From assembly GCA_028278345.1 (NCBI GenBank), contig JANQEL010000148.1, positions 1 through 46,052 on the forward strand: DNA of 46,052 nucleotides, in the 5' to 3' direction. Positions 1 to 8,388 of the stretch are shown piece by piece (positions within the stretch are counted from its first letter, which is position 1; every line of letters begins with the position of its first letter). The position numbers were made by a program, and so were the translations under genes. The DNA comes from Myxococcota bacterium. Lineage in GTDB: Bacteria > Myxococcota_A > UBA9160 > UBA4427. The notes under the pieces are model-generated. The model was not told where the DNA came from and searched no databases. It worked only from the letters and a program-made list of their open reading frames with translations.

Positions 1-1
1 C

Positions 2-295
2 GCGTCGGACGCAGGCGAGTTCGCGGGACCCGACTTCCAGCCGGTCTACGTCTTCGAAGACGAGCTCCTGCTCGAGATCCAGAACGCGACCGTGCATGCC
101 CTGCTCCATCTCTCTCGCGTACCGATCGACGCGCGATACTGGTCGCCTCAGATGGCGGTGTACGTGATTCCGCGCGGTCGCCTCGGCCGCTTCTACATGG
201 CGTTGATCTCGCCCTTCCGACATGCGGTGGTCTATCCGGCCATGATGCGAGCCGCGCGTCGCGGCTGGCCGCGTTTCATCGAAGCCTCGGCCTGA
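2..295 (+). CDS. DUF2867-like protein, C-terminal fragment
   Basis: The reading frame is open from the left edge (frame 2) to the TGA at 293-295, so only the last 97 codons are present. The visible part reads PVYVFEDELLLEIQNATVHA followed by a segment with GRLGRFYMALISPFRHAVVY. That pattern (acidic strand, charged turn, then GRxYMxxIxPFRHxxVYP near the end) is what I recall from DUF2867 C-termini, often fused to or beside short-chain reductases. No catalytic role is known to me. The gene is incomplete and the upstream context is outside the window. A different member of the SRPBCC-like fold is possible. Confidence 0.6.
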   Translation, partial: ASDAGEFAGPDFQPVYVFEDELLLEIQNATVHALLHLSRVPIDARYWSPQMAVYVIPRGRLGRFYMALISPFRHAVVYPAMMRAARRGWPRFIEASA

Positions 296-316
296 GCGCG
301 AGAGCCGCGTTCGGCT

Positions 317-325
317 TGCTAGAAT
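317..325 (+). promoter_or_regulatory. candidate extended -10 promoter (TGcTAGAAT)
   Basis: TG at 317-318, one spacer base, then TAGAAT at 320-325 gives an extended -10 element. It lies about 22 bases before the plausible transcript start and ATG at 354. No convincing -35 is visible. It sits just after the stop of the preceding gene, where a promoter for the 354-4788 operon would be expected. Confidence 0.35.
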
Positions 326-353
326 GAACGGCGTACGCGCACGAGGTCCCCCC

Positions 354-1214
354 ATGACGCAAACGACGTCGAACGCCCGCCACGTCGACACCGGCACCGA
401 AGAACTCCTCGCCGAGGTCGATCAGCACGTCGCCATCATCACCTTGAACCGCCCCCAGGCGCGCAACTCCCTCTCCGACACGTTGAGCCCCGCCCTGCGC
501 GACCTGCTTCCGATCCTCGCCCACGACCCCGACGTGCGGAGTCTCATGATCACGGGGGCGGGGACGGCCTTCTGTGCGGGAGGGGACGTCAAGGGAATGG
601 GCTCCAAGGCGACGTCGGCTTCGACGTCGGGAGCGGGGCCGCGCGAACGCACGCGCGAAGAAGTGATCGAAGACCTCACGACGCGCCAGATCCGCATGAC
701 CGGCGCGCTCTATCGCTTCCCCAAACCCACCCTGGCCGCCCTGCCCGGCCCGGCCGCCGGTGCGGGCTTCTCGATCGCCCTGGCGTGTGATCTACGCATC
801 GCCGCGAAGTCGACCTTCGTGACGACGGGCTTCGCCAACGTCGGGCTCTCCGGCGACTATGGCGCAAGCTACTTCTTGAGCCAGATCGTCGGCACCTCGA
901 AGGCGCGCGAACTCTTCTTCAGCGCCGAGCGGGTCGCGGCCGAGGCGTGCCTCGAACTCGGCATCGTGAATCGCGTCGTCGAAGACGCCGACCTGCGCGA
1001 CGCCGCCCTCGCCTGGGCGCGCGAACTCGCCGCCGGCCCCACCGCGGCGTATCGCATCATGAAGGAAAACCTCGATCGCGCCCTGCATCACGATCTCGAG
1101 ACCTGTCTCGCCCACGAAGCCGAGGGAATCGTCGAATCGGTCACCACTGCCGACCACAAGGAAGCCGTTCGCGCCTTCGTGGAAAAGCGCAAGCCCGATT
1201 TCGAAGGGCGCTGA
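354..1214 (+). CDS. crotonase-fold protein (enoyl-CoA hydratase/isomerase family)
   Basis: A 286-residue crotonase-superfamily enzyme acting on acyl-CoA thioesters in the cytoplasm. The oxyanion-hole and CoA-binding motif AFCAGGDVKGMG is at about residues 72-83, and the GPAAGAGFSIALACD segment starts near 132. The two glutamates of classical hydratases are replaced (Ser140 and Phe160 by my alignment). Asp168 in GLSGDYG matches the catalytic Asp of PaaG-type isomerases (GLxPDxGG). An isomerase or other crotonase reaction is therefore more likely than hydration. I prefer ATG 354 over 324 because GAGG at 343-346 precedes it by 7 bases. First gene of a forward operon with the LLM monooxygenase 27 bases downstream. 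Family certain, reaction uncertain. Confidence 0.9.
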   Translation: MTQTTSNARHVDTGTEELLAEVDQHVAIITLNRPQARNSLSDTLSPALRDLLPILAHDPDVRSLMITGAGTAFCAGGDVKGMGSKATSASTSGAGPRERTREEVIEDLTTRQIRMTGALYRFPKPTLAALPGPAAGAGFSIALACDLRIAAKSTFVTTGFANVGLSGDYGASYFLSQIVGTSKARELFFSAERVAAEACLELGIVNRVVEDADLRDAALAWARELAAGPTAAYRIMKENLDRALHHDLETCLAHEAEGIVESVTTADHKEAVRAFVEKRKPDFEGR

Positions 1215-1241
1215 GCGAAGCCGAAAGCGGGCACTGCAACG

Positions 1242-2324
1242 ATGCCGACGCCGATCGAAGTCAGCTGGTTCTCCGCGCTCTGCGATGACGACTACGAGTA
1301 TCTCGGCGTTCCCGATCCAGCGTTGCGCTCGACGTTCGAACACTGCCGCGACATCGTGCTGCGCGCCGATGGCCATGGCTTCGACAACATCCTGCTGCCT
1401 TCGGGCTATGGGCTCGGTATCGACTCCATCGCGTTCGCGGGCGGAGTGGCGCCGCTGATCGAACAGATCCACCTCCTCGTCGCCGTGCGCTGCGGCGAAC
1501 TCTGGGTGCCCCAACTCGCACGGCAACTCGCCACCCTCGACCAGATGCTCTCGGGGCGGCTCTGCATCAACATCATCTCTTCCGACCGACCCGGCGAAAG
1601 CCTCGCGTCGGAACCTCGTTACCAGCGCACCCTCGAGACCATGCACGCGCTACACGCGCTGCTCGACGGCAAGCCGATCGACCGGCGGGGCGAGTTCGTC
1701 GACCTCGCCCTCGATCCGCCGGGGGCGCGAACGGTTTCGGGGAAGTGTCCGCCCTTCTATTTCGGTGGGCTTTCCGAACCCGCGCGCGAGGTCGCGGCCG
1801 AAGCGGCCGACGTCTTCCTGATGTGGCCCGACACGCTACCCGCGGTCGGGGCCCTGCTCAACGACATGCGCTCCCGCGCCGCGAAACACGGCCGCGTGCT
1901 GCGCTTCGGCTACCGCGCCCACGTGATCGTCCGCGAGAGCGAGGTCGAAGCGCGCAAAGCGGCGAGACGCCTGGTGAGTCGGCTCGACGACGCCGAGGGC
2001 GAGGCGATCCGCAAGCGCTCCCTCGATTCCGAATCCGTCGGCGTGCGCCGTCAAGCGGAGCTCCGGGAGACCGCCTCGGAAGGCGGCGATGACGAAGGCT
2101 TCGTCGAAGACAACCTGTGGACCGGGGTCGGGCGCGCGCGCTCGGGGTGCGGCGCGGCGATCGTGGGCGACCCGGATCAGGTGCGCGACAAACTCCTCGC
2201 CTATCGCGACCTCGGCATCGATGCCTTCATCCTCTCCGGCTATCCCCATCTCGACGAATGCGATCACTTCGCGCGCTACGTCCTTCCGGAGCTCGATCAC
2301 GCGCCGCTGCGGGATCGGCCGTGA
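1242..2324 (+). CDS. LLM-class flavin-dependent monooxygenase (SsuD-like)
   Basis: A 360-residue luciferase-like TIM-barrel protein that would use reduced flavin and O2 on an organic substrate. The N-terminus (VSWFSALC, then YxGVPD) and the central NIISSDRPGE segment resemble the alkanesulfonate monooxygenase (SsuD) branch, where the equivalent reads NxVxGGDPxE. The C-terminal part contains the typical AIVGDPDQVRDKLLAYRDLG and a FILSGYPHLDEC ending, close to FILSGYPHLEEA of SsuD relatives. Length fits the family. No flavin reductase is visible nearby, so reduced FMN must come from elsewhere. Only 4 bases separate its stop from the next ATG. Substrate unknown. The operon suggests an acyl or polyketide-like compound rather than a sulfonate. 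Confidence 0.9.
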   Translation: MPTPIEVSWFSALCDDDYEYLGVPDPALRSTFEHCRDIVLRADGHGFDNILLPSGYGLGIDSIAFAGGVAPLIEQIHLLVAVRCGELWVPQLARQLATLDQMLSGRLCINIISSDRPGESLASEPRYQRTLETMHALHALLDGKPIDRRGEFVDLALDPPGARTVSGKCPPFYFGGLSEPAREVAAEAADVFLMWPDTLPAVGALLNDMRSRAAKHGRVLRFGYRAHVIVRESEVEARKAARRLVSRLDDAEGEAIRKRSLDSESVGVRRQAELRETASEGGDDEGFVEDNLWTGVGRARSGCGAAIVGDPDQVRDKLLAYRDLGIDAFILSGYPHLDECDHFARYVLPELDHAPLRDRP

Positions 2325-2328
2325 CGCG

Positions 2329-3402
2329 ATGAGTTCGCCGCTTCGCTACGCGATCGTGGGCGCCGGCATGATGGGCCACGAGCACATCCGCAACGTGGCC
2401 CTGCTCGACGACGCCGAAGTGGTCGCGATCGCCGACCCCCATTCGGAATCGCGTTGGTGGGCGCAGCAGGTGGCGGCGTGCGAACTGCGCGAGTACGAGC
2501 ACATCGACGCCCTGCTCGATGACGGTGGCTTCGACGCGGTGATCGTCGCCTCGCCGAACCACACCCATCGCGAGGTGCTCGAGCCGATCTTCGCGAGCGA
2601 CAAACACGTGCTCTGCGAAAAGCCCGTCTGCACCACCGTCGAAGATGCGCAGTGGGTCGTGGAACGGGCGGCGCAGCATGCCGGTGTCTTCCAGGTCGCG
2701 ATGGAGTACCGCTACATGGCGCCGATCGCGCGACTCATCGAGGAAGTGCATGGCGGAACGATCGGTACCCTGCGAATGCTCGCGATCCGCGAGCATCGCT
2801 TCCCCTTCCTGCCCAAGATCGGCGACTGGAATCGCTTCTCGCGCAACACGGGGGGCACATTCGTCGAGAAGTGCTGTCACTTCTTCGATCTGATGCGCCT
2901 CGTGATCGGACGAGATCCACTACGCGTCTACGCTTCCGCAGCGCAGGACGTCAATCACCTCGACGAACGGTACGACGGTGAAGTGCCCGACATCCTCGAC
3001 AACGGCTTCGTCACCGTCGACTTCGAGGGTGGTGCTCGCGCATTGCTCGATCTGTGCATGTTCGCGGAGGCTTCGGAGAACGAACAAGAGATCGCAGCCA
3101 CGGGGGATCGCGGTAAGATCGAAGCGTCGGTTCCCGACGGTCGCGTCGTGATCGGAAGACGCAGCCCGCACGATGTCGCGAAAGTCGAGAGTGAAACCCT
3201 TACAGCGGATCCCGACGCACTGGCCGCGGGCTCCCATTTCGGTTCGACCCTCGAGGAACATCGGGCCTTCCTGCGCGCGATTCGCACGGGAAACCCGCCG
3301 GAAGTCACCGCCCTCGACGGTCTGTGGTCGGTGGCGATGGGCGCGGCAGCAGAACGCTCCGCCCGGGAAGAGGTTCCGATTTCCGTTGTGATTCCGGCCT
3401 GA
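2329..3402 (+). CDS. Gfo/Idh/MocA family oxidoreductase
   Basis: A 357-residue NAD(P)-dependent dehydrogenase. The N-terminal Rossmann motif is AIVGAGMMGHEHIRN (about residues 8-22), followed by the family EKP motif in HVLCEKPVC (about residue 100) and a C-terminal alpha/beta domain with KCCHFFDLMR, the usual substrate-side Lys/His region. These enzymes oxidise or reduce sugars, inositols and related alcohols. The start is ATG 2329, 4 bases after the previous stop. The longer in-frame opening back to 2089 overlaps the LLM gene and has no family similarity. Its place between a flavin monooxygenase and an MBL protein suggests the oxidation step of a degradation route. Substrate unknown. Confidence 0.92.
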   Translation: MSSPLRYAIVGAGMMGHEHIRNVALLDDAEVVAIADPHSESRWWAQQVAACELREYEHIDALLDDGGFDAVIVASPNHTHREVLEPIFASDKHVLCEKPVCTTVEDAQWVVERAAQHAGVFQVAMEYRYMAPIARLIEEVHGGTIGTLRMLAIREHRFPFLPKIGDWNRFSRNTGGTFVEKCCHFFDLMRLVIGRDPLRVYASAAQDVNHLDERYDGEVPDILDNGFVTVDFEGGARALLDLCMFAEASENEQEIAATGDRGKIEASVPDGRVVIGRRSPHDVAKVESETLTADPDALAAGSHFGSTLEEHRAFLRAIRTGNPPEVTALDGLWSVAMGAAAERSAREEVPISVVIPA

Positions 3403-3432
3403 TCCCCAACATCTCTCGAAAGGACTTCGACC

Positions 3433-4788
3433 GTGAAACGATTCCTGGCCCCTCTCGTGATCGTCCTCCACCTCGCCACCACTGCAGGCGCCGAAGAAGG
3501 CAAGATGGATGTCGATACGTCGAACATCCGCGCGCAGCAGACCCCCGTCGGCGAACTCGTCCGCATCCCGATCGAAGCCGTGCAGATCAACGACTTCATC
3601 TACATGGCCAAGGGGCTCGCGAACATCTATCTCGTCACGACCCCCGGCGGCAATGTCGTGATCGATACTGGCTTCGCCCATCAGGCGAAGCAGCAGGCCG
3701 AGCTGCTGCAGAAGTACAGCGACGCCGAGGTGACCCACATCATCCTGCCCCAGGCCCAGCACGACGACGTCGGTGGCCTCGCCTATTGGAAGGGACCGAA
3801 CACGAAGGTCGTGATGCTGCGCAGCGCGGCGGAGTACATGCCGTGGCGCGAAGAGATCGCCCCCTTCCTCGCCCAGCGCTTCGCCCTGCTCTACGACTGG
3901 GCCACCCAGCTGATGAATCAGGATCGGCCGCAGTTCCCCTACAAGGCCTTCGAGCCCGACATCCTGGTCGACGACTACGACGAGTACGCCTTCGAAGTCG
4001 GAGGCACGAAGTTCGAGGTGCTGTGGCTTCCCGGTGCCGAGGGACGCAACTCGGCCGGGGTGTGGCTGCCGCAGCACAAGATCCTCTTTACCGGAGGCGG
4101 GTTCGTCGGACCGAACTTCCCGATGTGGCCGAACGTCGGCACGGTGCGCGCCGATCGCGGGCGCTCACTCGACCGTTACCTCGCGAGCCTCGAACGCGCG
4201 ATCGCCCTCGAACCCGAACTGCTGCTCCCGGGCCAGGATCACATCGCCAAGGGTGAAGATGTGATGGCTGGCCTGAAGAAGCTCCACGAAGCCGTGAGCT
4301 ACGTGCGCAACGAAGTCGTCGCGGGGTTGAACGCAGGCAAGGACGTCTACGAACTGATGCAGACGATCGACCTGCCCGCCCACTTGCAGGATCTCGATCA
4401 GAGTCACGGCCGTGTGCCCTGGTCGATCCGCTCGATGGTCTACGAGTACGGCGCGTGGTTCCAGTTCCGCATGACGAGCGAGCTCTACCCCTACCGCCCG
4501 TCCGAGATCTATCCCGAACTCGTCGAAGCCGCTGGTGGTCCGGGCAAGATCGTACGCCTGGCGCAGCGGGCGCTCGAACGCGGCGATCTCGAACGCGCCC
4601 AGCTGCTGATCGAGGTCGCGCGGGCGAGCGCCCCCACGAAGCGCAAGGTGATCACGACCGAGATCGAGATCCTCGAGGCCCTCAAGGAGCGCGCGCGCAA
4701 CACCACGAACACCTTCAGCGAGATCGCCTGGCTGCAATCGGAGATCTCGCGCGCGAAGCGGCGCCTCGAAGCAAACGACGCCAGGTAG
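3433..4788 (+). CDS. exported alkylsulfatase-like MBL-fold protein with degenerate metal site
   Basis: A 451-residue protein with a cleavable signal peptide (MKRFLAPLVIVLHLATTAGA) and an MBL-fold domain (IYLVTTPGGNVVIDTGF at 66-82), followed by a helical region resembling the alkylsulfatase dimerisation domain (SdsA1/BDS1 type). The metal-binding THxHxDH motif reads P106-Q-A-Q-H-D-D112, so both early His and the last His are lost. Only the central Asp111 remains. The GTEAPAE-type glutamate may survive as Glu203, the later acidic ligand position reads T220-G-G, and His270 is kept in PGQDH. It may be a non-metallo or binding protein rather than a sulfatase. Last gene of the operon, convergent 8 bases from the next gene. 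Confidence 0.85.
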   Translation: MKRFLAPLVIVLHLATTAGAEEGKMDVDTSNIRAQQTPVGELVRIPIEAVQINDFIYMAKGLANIYLVTTPGGNVVIDTGFAHQAKQQAELLQKYSDAEVTHIILPQAQHDDVGGLAYWKGPNTKVVMLRSAAEYMPWREEIAPFLAQRFALLYDWATQLMNQDRPQFPYKAFEPDILVDDYDEYAFEVGGTKFEVLWLPGAEGRNSAGVWLPQHKILFTGGGFVGPNFPMWPNVGTVRADRGRSLDRYLASLERAIALEPELLLPGQDHIAKGEDVMAGLKKLHEAVSYVRNEVVAGLNAGKDVYELMQTIDLPAHLQDLDQSHGRVPWSIRSMVYEYGAWFQFRMTSELYPYRPSEIYPELVEAAGGPGKIVRLAQRALERGDLERAQLLIEVARASAPTKRKVITTEIEILEALKERARNTTNTFSEIAWLQSEISRAKRRLEANDAR

Positions 4789-4796
4789 AAACCGGA

Positions 4797-6296
4797 TCAA
4801 TACTGCCGGAAGCGCCGGCGGATGTGCGACTGGCGCCGCGCGATCTCCTCGAGCCGCGCGGCGCGGTCGATTTGCGGCGTGTCCTGCGGCAGGAGCGAGC
4901 GAACTTCGTCGACACCCACCAGCCGCGCCGTCGCGCTGGGAAGCGCCTCGCCCTCGGGCGTGTGTTCGTAGATGAAGCGCATCGAGATCGTGCCGTGGCG
5001 AATGCCCGTCGTGTCGACCCAGCCCAGCACGCCGGGATCGCGATGGGCGACGACGTAGTAGCGCGCGCCATCGCTCGCCACGGGCAACTGCCCACCGGTT
5101 CGACTGCTCACATAGCTCGCCTGATCGAGGGACTCCCCCCAGAGATTCGCGAGCTGGAAACCGAGGTAGTAGGGCTCGTGCGGTGCCTCCACGCGCACGA
5201 TCAACGCCTGGTCCTCCTCGAGCTGATAGGTGCCGGCGGCGTAGAGCTGCCCCGCTCCCGCCGTGCCCCCCGCAATGAAGGGCGGTGATGGCGGGTTGAT
5301 GCCGTTGAGCGGCAGACTCTGTCGCCCATCGCCATTGCGATCGTCGAGTACCTCGAGCCCCTGCTCGTGTAGCCGATTCCAGAAGCGGATCTGGTTTGGC
5401 ACCTGGGCCCCGATCTGCGTGAGCACTTCGCCCATCGCTTCGGGATCGGTCGGCGGACGCTGACGCGTCGGCCCGTCGACGCGCACGATCTCGAGTTCGA
5501 GGGCGCGTTCGCGATCCCAATCGGAGAAGATCTCGCGCACGTTCAAGCTCGTGGCTTCGCGCTCGCGCGTCACCGTATTCCCCTCGCGATCGCGACAACG
5601 CATCGCGGCTCGCGTCGGGAGGAAGAGACCTTCGTAATCGGCGGGGCGTTCGGCGGCGATCAGGATTTCGAAGCGCCCTTCGGCATCGGGTTCGATCTGG
5701 AAGTGCCGCACCGCGCCCAGGGTCTGGTTGCGGCAGGTGGCGAACTCGGCGAGGGATCCCGTCTGGCCGACCTGCGCAGTCGTGGTCTGGAAGGTGACGA
5801 CGCGGGGCGCCTTGGGGAAGACGTCCGCGCGCTCCCCCGTTCGCCACTCGCGCGTATCGGCGACGCGACCTTCGACGCGATAGCGGCCGCTCGGATCGAT
5901 CGGCGCTCCGAGGTAGAGGGTGTCGGGGTTGTCGATCGTCCACTTCGACATCATGCGCACATAACGCTGGAAGTACGGCACGTCCGCGTGCTGGATCGCT
6001 TCGAACTCGGCGATGCGCACCAGGTGTCCGAGCAGATAGCGATAGCCCTCGGCCAGGTCGCGGCCCTCGGGTGCGGGCCCCTGCAGCCAGGGATGACGAA
6101 CCTCTTCGCGCCCCGCCTCGAGGCCCTCGATGAAGGCGCGCCAACCGCGGTCGAGGGGGTCGGCACTCGAGTCGACCTCGGAGGGAGGCGCGGCCTTCGC
6201 CGGTGTCGTTTCTTCTGCGTTCGTGCAAGCGACCGCCTGCGCCACGAAGATCGCGGCCGCGCCGAATGCCCAGAGTCGAACCGTCGATCCCTGCAT
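4797..6296 (-). CDS. DUF1214-like lipoprotein
   Basis: A 499-residue predicted lipoprotein. The signal peptide MQGSTVRLWAFGAAAIFVAQ is followed by the lipobox VAC/T. The middle contains NPDTLYLGAPIDPSGRYRVE, and the C-terminal part contains PYYLGFQLANLWGES, then DPGVLGWVDTTGIRHGTISM, the pattern of DUF1214 domains (FQLxDxWWxS and NWLDTxGxxxG). The molecular function of DUF1214 is not established. Members often sit in lipid, steroid or xenobiotic gene regions. ATG 6296 was chosen over an upstream opening because GAGGAGGGGA lies directly before it and the lipoprotein signal starts there. It is divergent from the amidohydrolase at 6443, so the two share a 146-base promoter region. Confidence 0.8.
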   Translation of the reverse strand: MQGSTVRLWAFGAAAIFVAQAVACTNAEETTPAKAAPPSEVDSSADPLDRGWRAFIEGLEAGREEVRHPWLQGPAPEGRDLAEGYRYLLGHLVRIAEFEAIQHADVPYFQRYVRMMSKWTIDNPDTLYLGAPIDPSGRYRVEGRVADTREWRTGERADVFPKAPRVVTFQTTTAQVGQTGSLAEFATCRNQTLGAVRHFQIEPDAEGRFEILIAAERPADYEGLFLPTRAAMRCRDREGNTVTREREATSLNVREIFSDWDRERALELEIVRVDGPTRQRPPTDPEAMGEVLTQIGAQVPNQIRFWNRLHEQGLEVLDDRNGDGRQSLPLNGINPPSPPFIAGGTAGAGQLYAAGTYQLEEDQALIVRVEAPHEPYYLGFQLANLWGESLDQASYVSSRTGGQLPVASDGARYYVVAHRDPGVLGWVDTTGIRHGTISMRFIYEHTPEGEALPSATARLVGVDEVRSLLPQDTPQIDRAARLEEIARRQSHIRRRFRQY

Positions 6297-6298
6297 CT

Positions 6299-6308
6299 TC
6301 CCCTCCTC
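6299..6308 (-). promoter_or_regulatory. strong RBS deciding the lipoprotein start
   Basis: On the reverse strand the bases read GAGGAGGGGA, then AG, then ATG at 6296. This fixes the start of the DUF1214-like lipoprotein and rules against the longer in-frame opening to 6347. Confidence 0.75.
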
Positions 6309-6442
6309 GCGCTGCGCGAACCATGGCACGCGGGCTTCGTCGGGCAAGCCAACGCGAGTGGCGCGAATGCGAGCGCACGCGTGCTCCCTTCCCCAGTACC
6401 ATGGCGAGACCGTTCACTCGCTTCGTCTGCGAAGGAGATGCG

Positions 6443-7672
6443 ATGTCGACCCACCCCGATTCCCCCGACACGATCGACAAGAGCGCACTCGTGGTTCGCG
6501 ATTGGTTCATCGACGCGGACACCCACATTACCGAGCCCGGCGACGTGTGGACCTCGCGCCTACCCGCCCGGTTCAAGGATCAGGCACCGCGAATGGAGCG
6601 CACCGACGAAGGGGTCGACGTGTGGAAGTTCGGGGAAGCCGAACGCGCGATCCCGGTTGGCGCCACGGCGGTCGCAGGGTGGCACGACCCCTTCCCTTCC
6701 ATCCCGCTCAACCTCGACCAATGCCCTCCGGCCTCGTACGACGCGAAGGCACGCCTCGAGTACATGGACGCGATCGGTGCCTGGGCGATGGCCCTCTATC
6801 CGAACATCGGCGGCTTCGGCAGCGAGACCTTTTTGAAGCTCGGCGACAAGGAACTGATGCTGGCCTGCGTGCAGGCCTACAACGACTGGCTGATCGAGTG
6901 GATCGAGCCCGCACCCCACCGCTTCATCCCGGTGATGGCCACGCCGTTCTGGGATGTCGAATCATGCGTCGCCGAAATCCACCGCTGCCGCGACCTCGGT
7001 CACAAGTCGATCCTCTTCACCGCCGCACCCCAGGATTTCGGCCAACCCTTCCTTGGCGACGCGCATTGGAATCCCATCTGGCAGGCCGCCCAGGACGTCG
7101 ATCTCCCGATCAGCTTGCACATCGGAAGCGGCGACTTCCAGGATCAACTGATGGCCCCGGGCCGCTTCGCCGCCCACGGCATCGGCCCTTCGACGGTTTC
7201 GGGCTCGATGTCGATCTTGATGTCGAACGCGATCCAGCTGATGGATGTGCTGATGTCGGGGATCCTGCCGCGCAACCCGGGGCTCAAGCTCGTCTCCGTC
7301 GAGAGCGGCATCGGTTGGATTCCCTTCGTGAAGGAATCCCTCGATCACGGCTATGGCTACGCGAACGTCGCGACCGAGAAGCCGGAGTTCGATCGGAAGC
7401 CGAGCGAATACCTGCGCGAACAGATCTGGGCGTGCACCTTCTTCGAGGAGTTCCCCCTCAACAACTACCTCGAAGAGATCGGCAGCGACCGCATCCTGTT
7501 CGAAACCGACTACCCGCACCCGATCTGCCTGTACGGCCGCGAGGTCCGAGAGAAGATCGACGCGGCGTTCGGTAAGCTCCCCGAGGAGGCGCGCAAGAAG
7601 ATCCTCTTCGACAACGCCGCCGAACTCTACGGCGTCGACGCCCCGGATCGGGCGTGGGAATCGGACGCGTAG
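6443..7672 (+). CDS. amidohydrolase-2 family metal-dependent hydrolase (copy 1)
   Basis: A 409-residue TIM-barrel amidohydrolase of the ACMSD-like amidohydrolase-2 family, whose members hydrolyse or decarboxylate carboxylated rings and other substrates. Visible family features are FIDADTHITEP near residue 24 (the family DxHxxEP metal motif), PISLHIGSGD in mid-protein, VSVESGIGWIPF, and ILFETDYPHP near the C-terminus with the metal-binding Asp. Start ATG 6443 has AAGGAG at 6432-6437. The nearest relative in the window is the gene at 18786-19952, which shares long blocks such as PVMATPFWDVE and GGFGS. Cytoplasmic, as no signal peptide is seen. Substrate unknown. Confidence 0.92.
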   Translation: MSTHPDSPDTIDKSALVVRDWFIDADTHITEPGDVWTSRLPARFKDQAPRMERTDEGVDVWKFGEAERAIPVGATAVAGWHDPFPSIPLNLDQCPPASYDAKARLEYMDAIGAWAMALYPNIGGFGSETFLKLGDKELMLACVQAYNDWLIEWIEPAPHRFIPVMATPFWDVESCVAEIHRCRDLGHKSILFTAAPQDFGQPFLGDAHWNPIWQAAQDVDLPISLHIGSGDFQDQLMAPGRFAAHGIGPSTVSGSMSILMSNAIQLMDVLMSGILPRNPGLKLVSVESGIGWIPFVKESLDHGYGYANVATEKPEFDRKPSEYLREQIWACTFFEEFPLNNYLEEIGSDRILFETDYPHPICLYGREVREKIDAAFGKLPEEARKKILFDNAAELYGVDAPDRAWESDA

Positions 7673-7682
7673 TTCGCCCGGC

Positions 7683-8186
7683 TCAGGCGGCTTCGCGCGC
7701 CTCTTCTCCACGCTCGCCCGGCGCGGGCCCGCCCCGTTCGAGTGCTTCCGCCAGTGCATTCAGCTGGTCGGCGATCTCACCGTAGAACGAATCCCCGGCG
7801 CGCAGATGGATGCGCGAGCTGTAGCGCCCCATCTGGAGCGACCGCGCGTGGCGGCGGATCGCGATCAGGGGCCCCGCCATCTGGCTCACGAAGGCGATGC
7901 TCGCGCCGACCATGGCCGCGGCGTAGAGCACGACCAGGGCCACCGTCACGACGAGGTAGAGCCCCGCCTGTGCCATCAGGTCCTGCGACCAGACTTCCGG
8001 CGCCGCCATGACGGCACTGCGAAGCATCGGTGCGAAAGCGGAGTAGCTGTTCGCCAACGCGAGCGCGACGAAGAGCGCGGTGATCGACAGCATGATGATC
8101 GCCAGGCGAACCTGCTGGCGGGGTTCGACGAGGGCGAAGGCGCGGCGTTGGCCAGCGCCCTGGAGAAGCAGACGAAGATCCGGCAT
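7683..8186 (-). CDS. two-TM HAMP-domain protein without an output domain
   Basis: A 167-residue inner-membrane protein. TM1 is about residues 27-48 (IIMLSITALFVALALANSYS) and TM2 about 74-97 (GLYLVVTVALVVLYAAAMVG). Between them is a short region that would be periplasmic. A HAMP-like linker follows (GPLIAIRRHARSLQMGRY, then IHLRAGDSFYGEIADQLNAL). It ends about 15 residues after HAMP in an acidic low-complexity tail, so there is no kinase, cyclase or chemoreceptor domain. Such stand-alone HAMP proteins could partner in trans with another sensor. The start has GGGAGG about 5 bases upstream. The gene is convergent with the amidohydrolase. Confidence 0.8.
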   Translation of the reverse strand: MPDLRLLLQGAGQRRAFALVEPRQQVRLAIIMLSITALFVALALANSYSAFAPMLRSAVMAAPEVWSQDLMAQAGLYLVVTVALVVLYAAAMVGASIAFVSQMAGPLIAIRRHARSLQMGRYSSRIHLRAGDSFYGEIADQLNALAEALERGGPAPGERGEEAREAA

Positions 8187-8388
8187 GGGGCCTCCCGAGT
8201 GGAACGCTCAGGAGGCGTATCGGAACCGCTCTGGGCCCGCAGTGTGAGTGCGATCACCGCCATTCCGCGCCCTTGCGAGGCGGCTGCATCGGAATGCGAG
8301 CAACGCCGTGCAGCCTGGGAAGCGACCCCATCACCGAACAGCATCCATGGCGCAGAACTCGCGAACGAGATGTGTATGATCGAGCCCG

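Noticed and set aside
4165..6576. 803-codon open frame on the - strand
   Set aside because: It overlaps the end of the MBL gene and the DUF1214-like gene in another frame and is Arg/Ala/Gly-rich with no motif.
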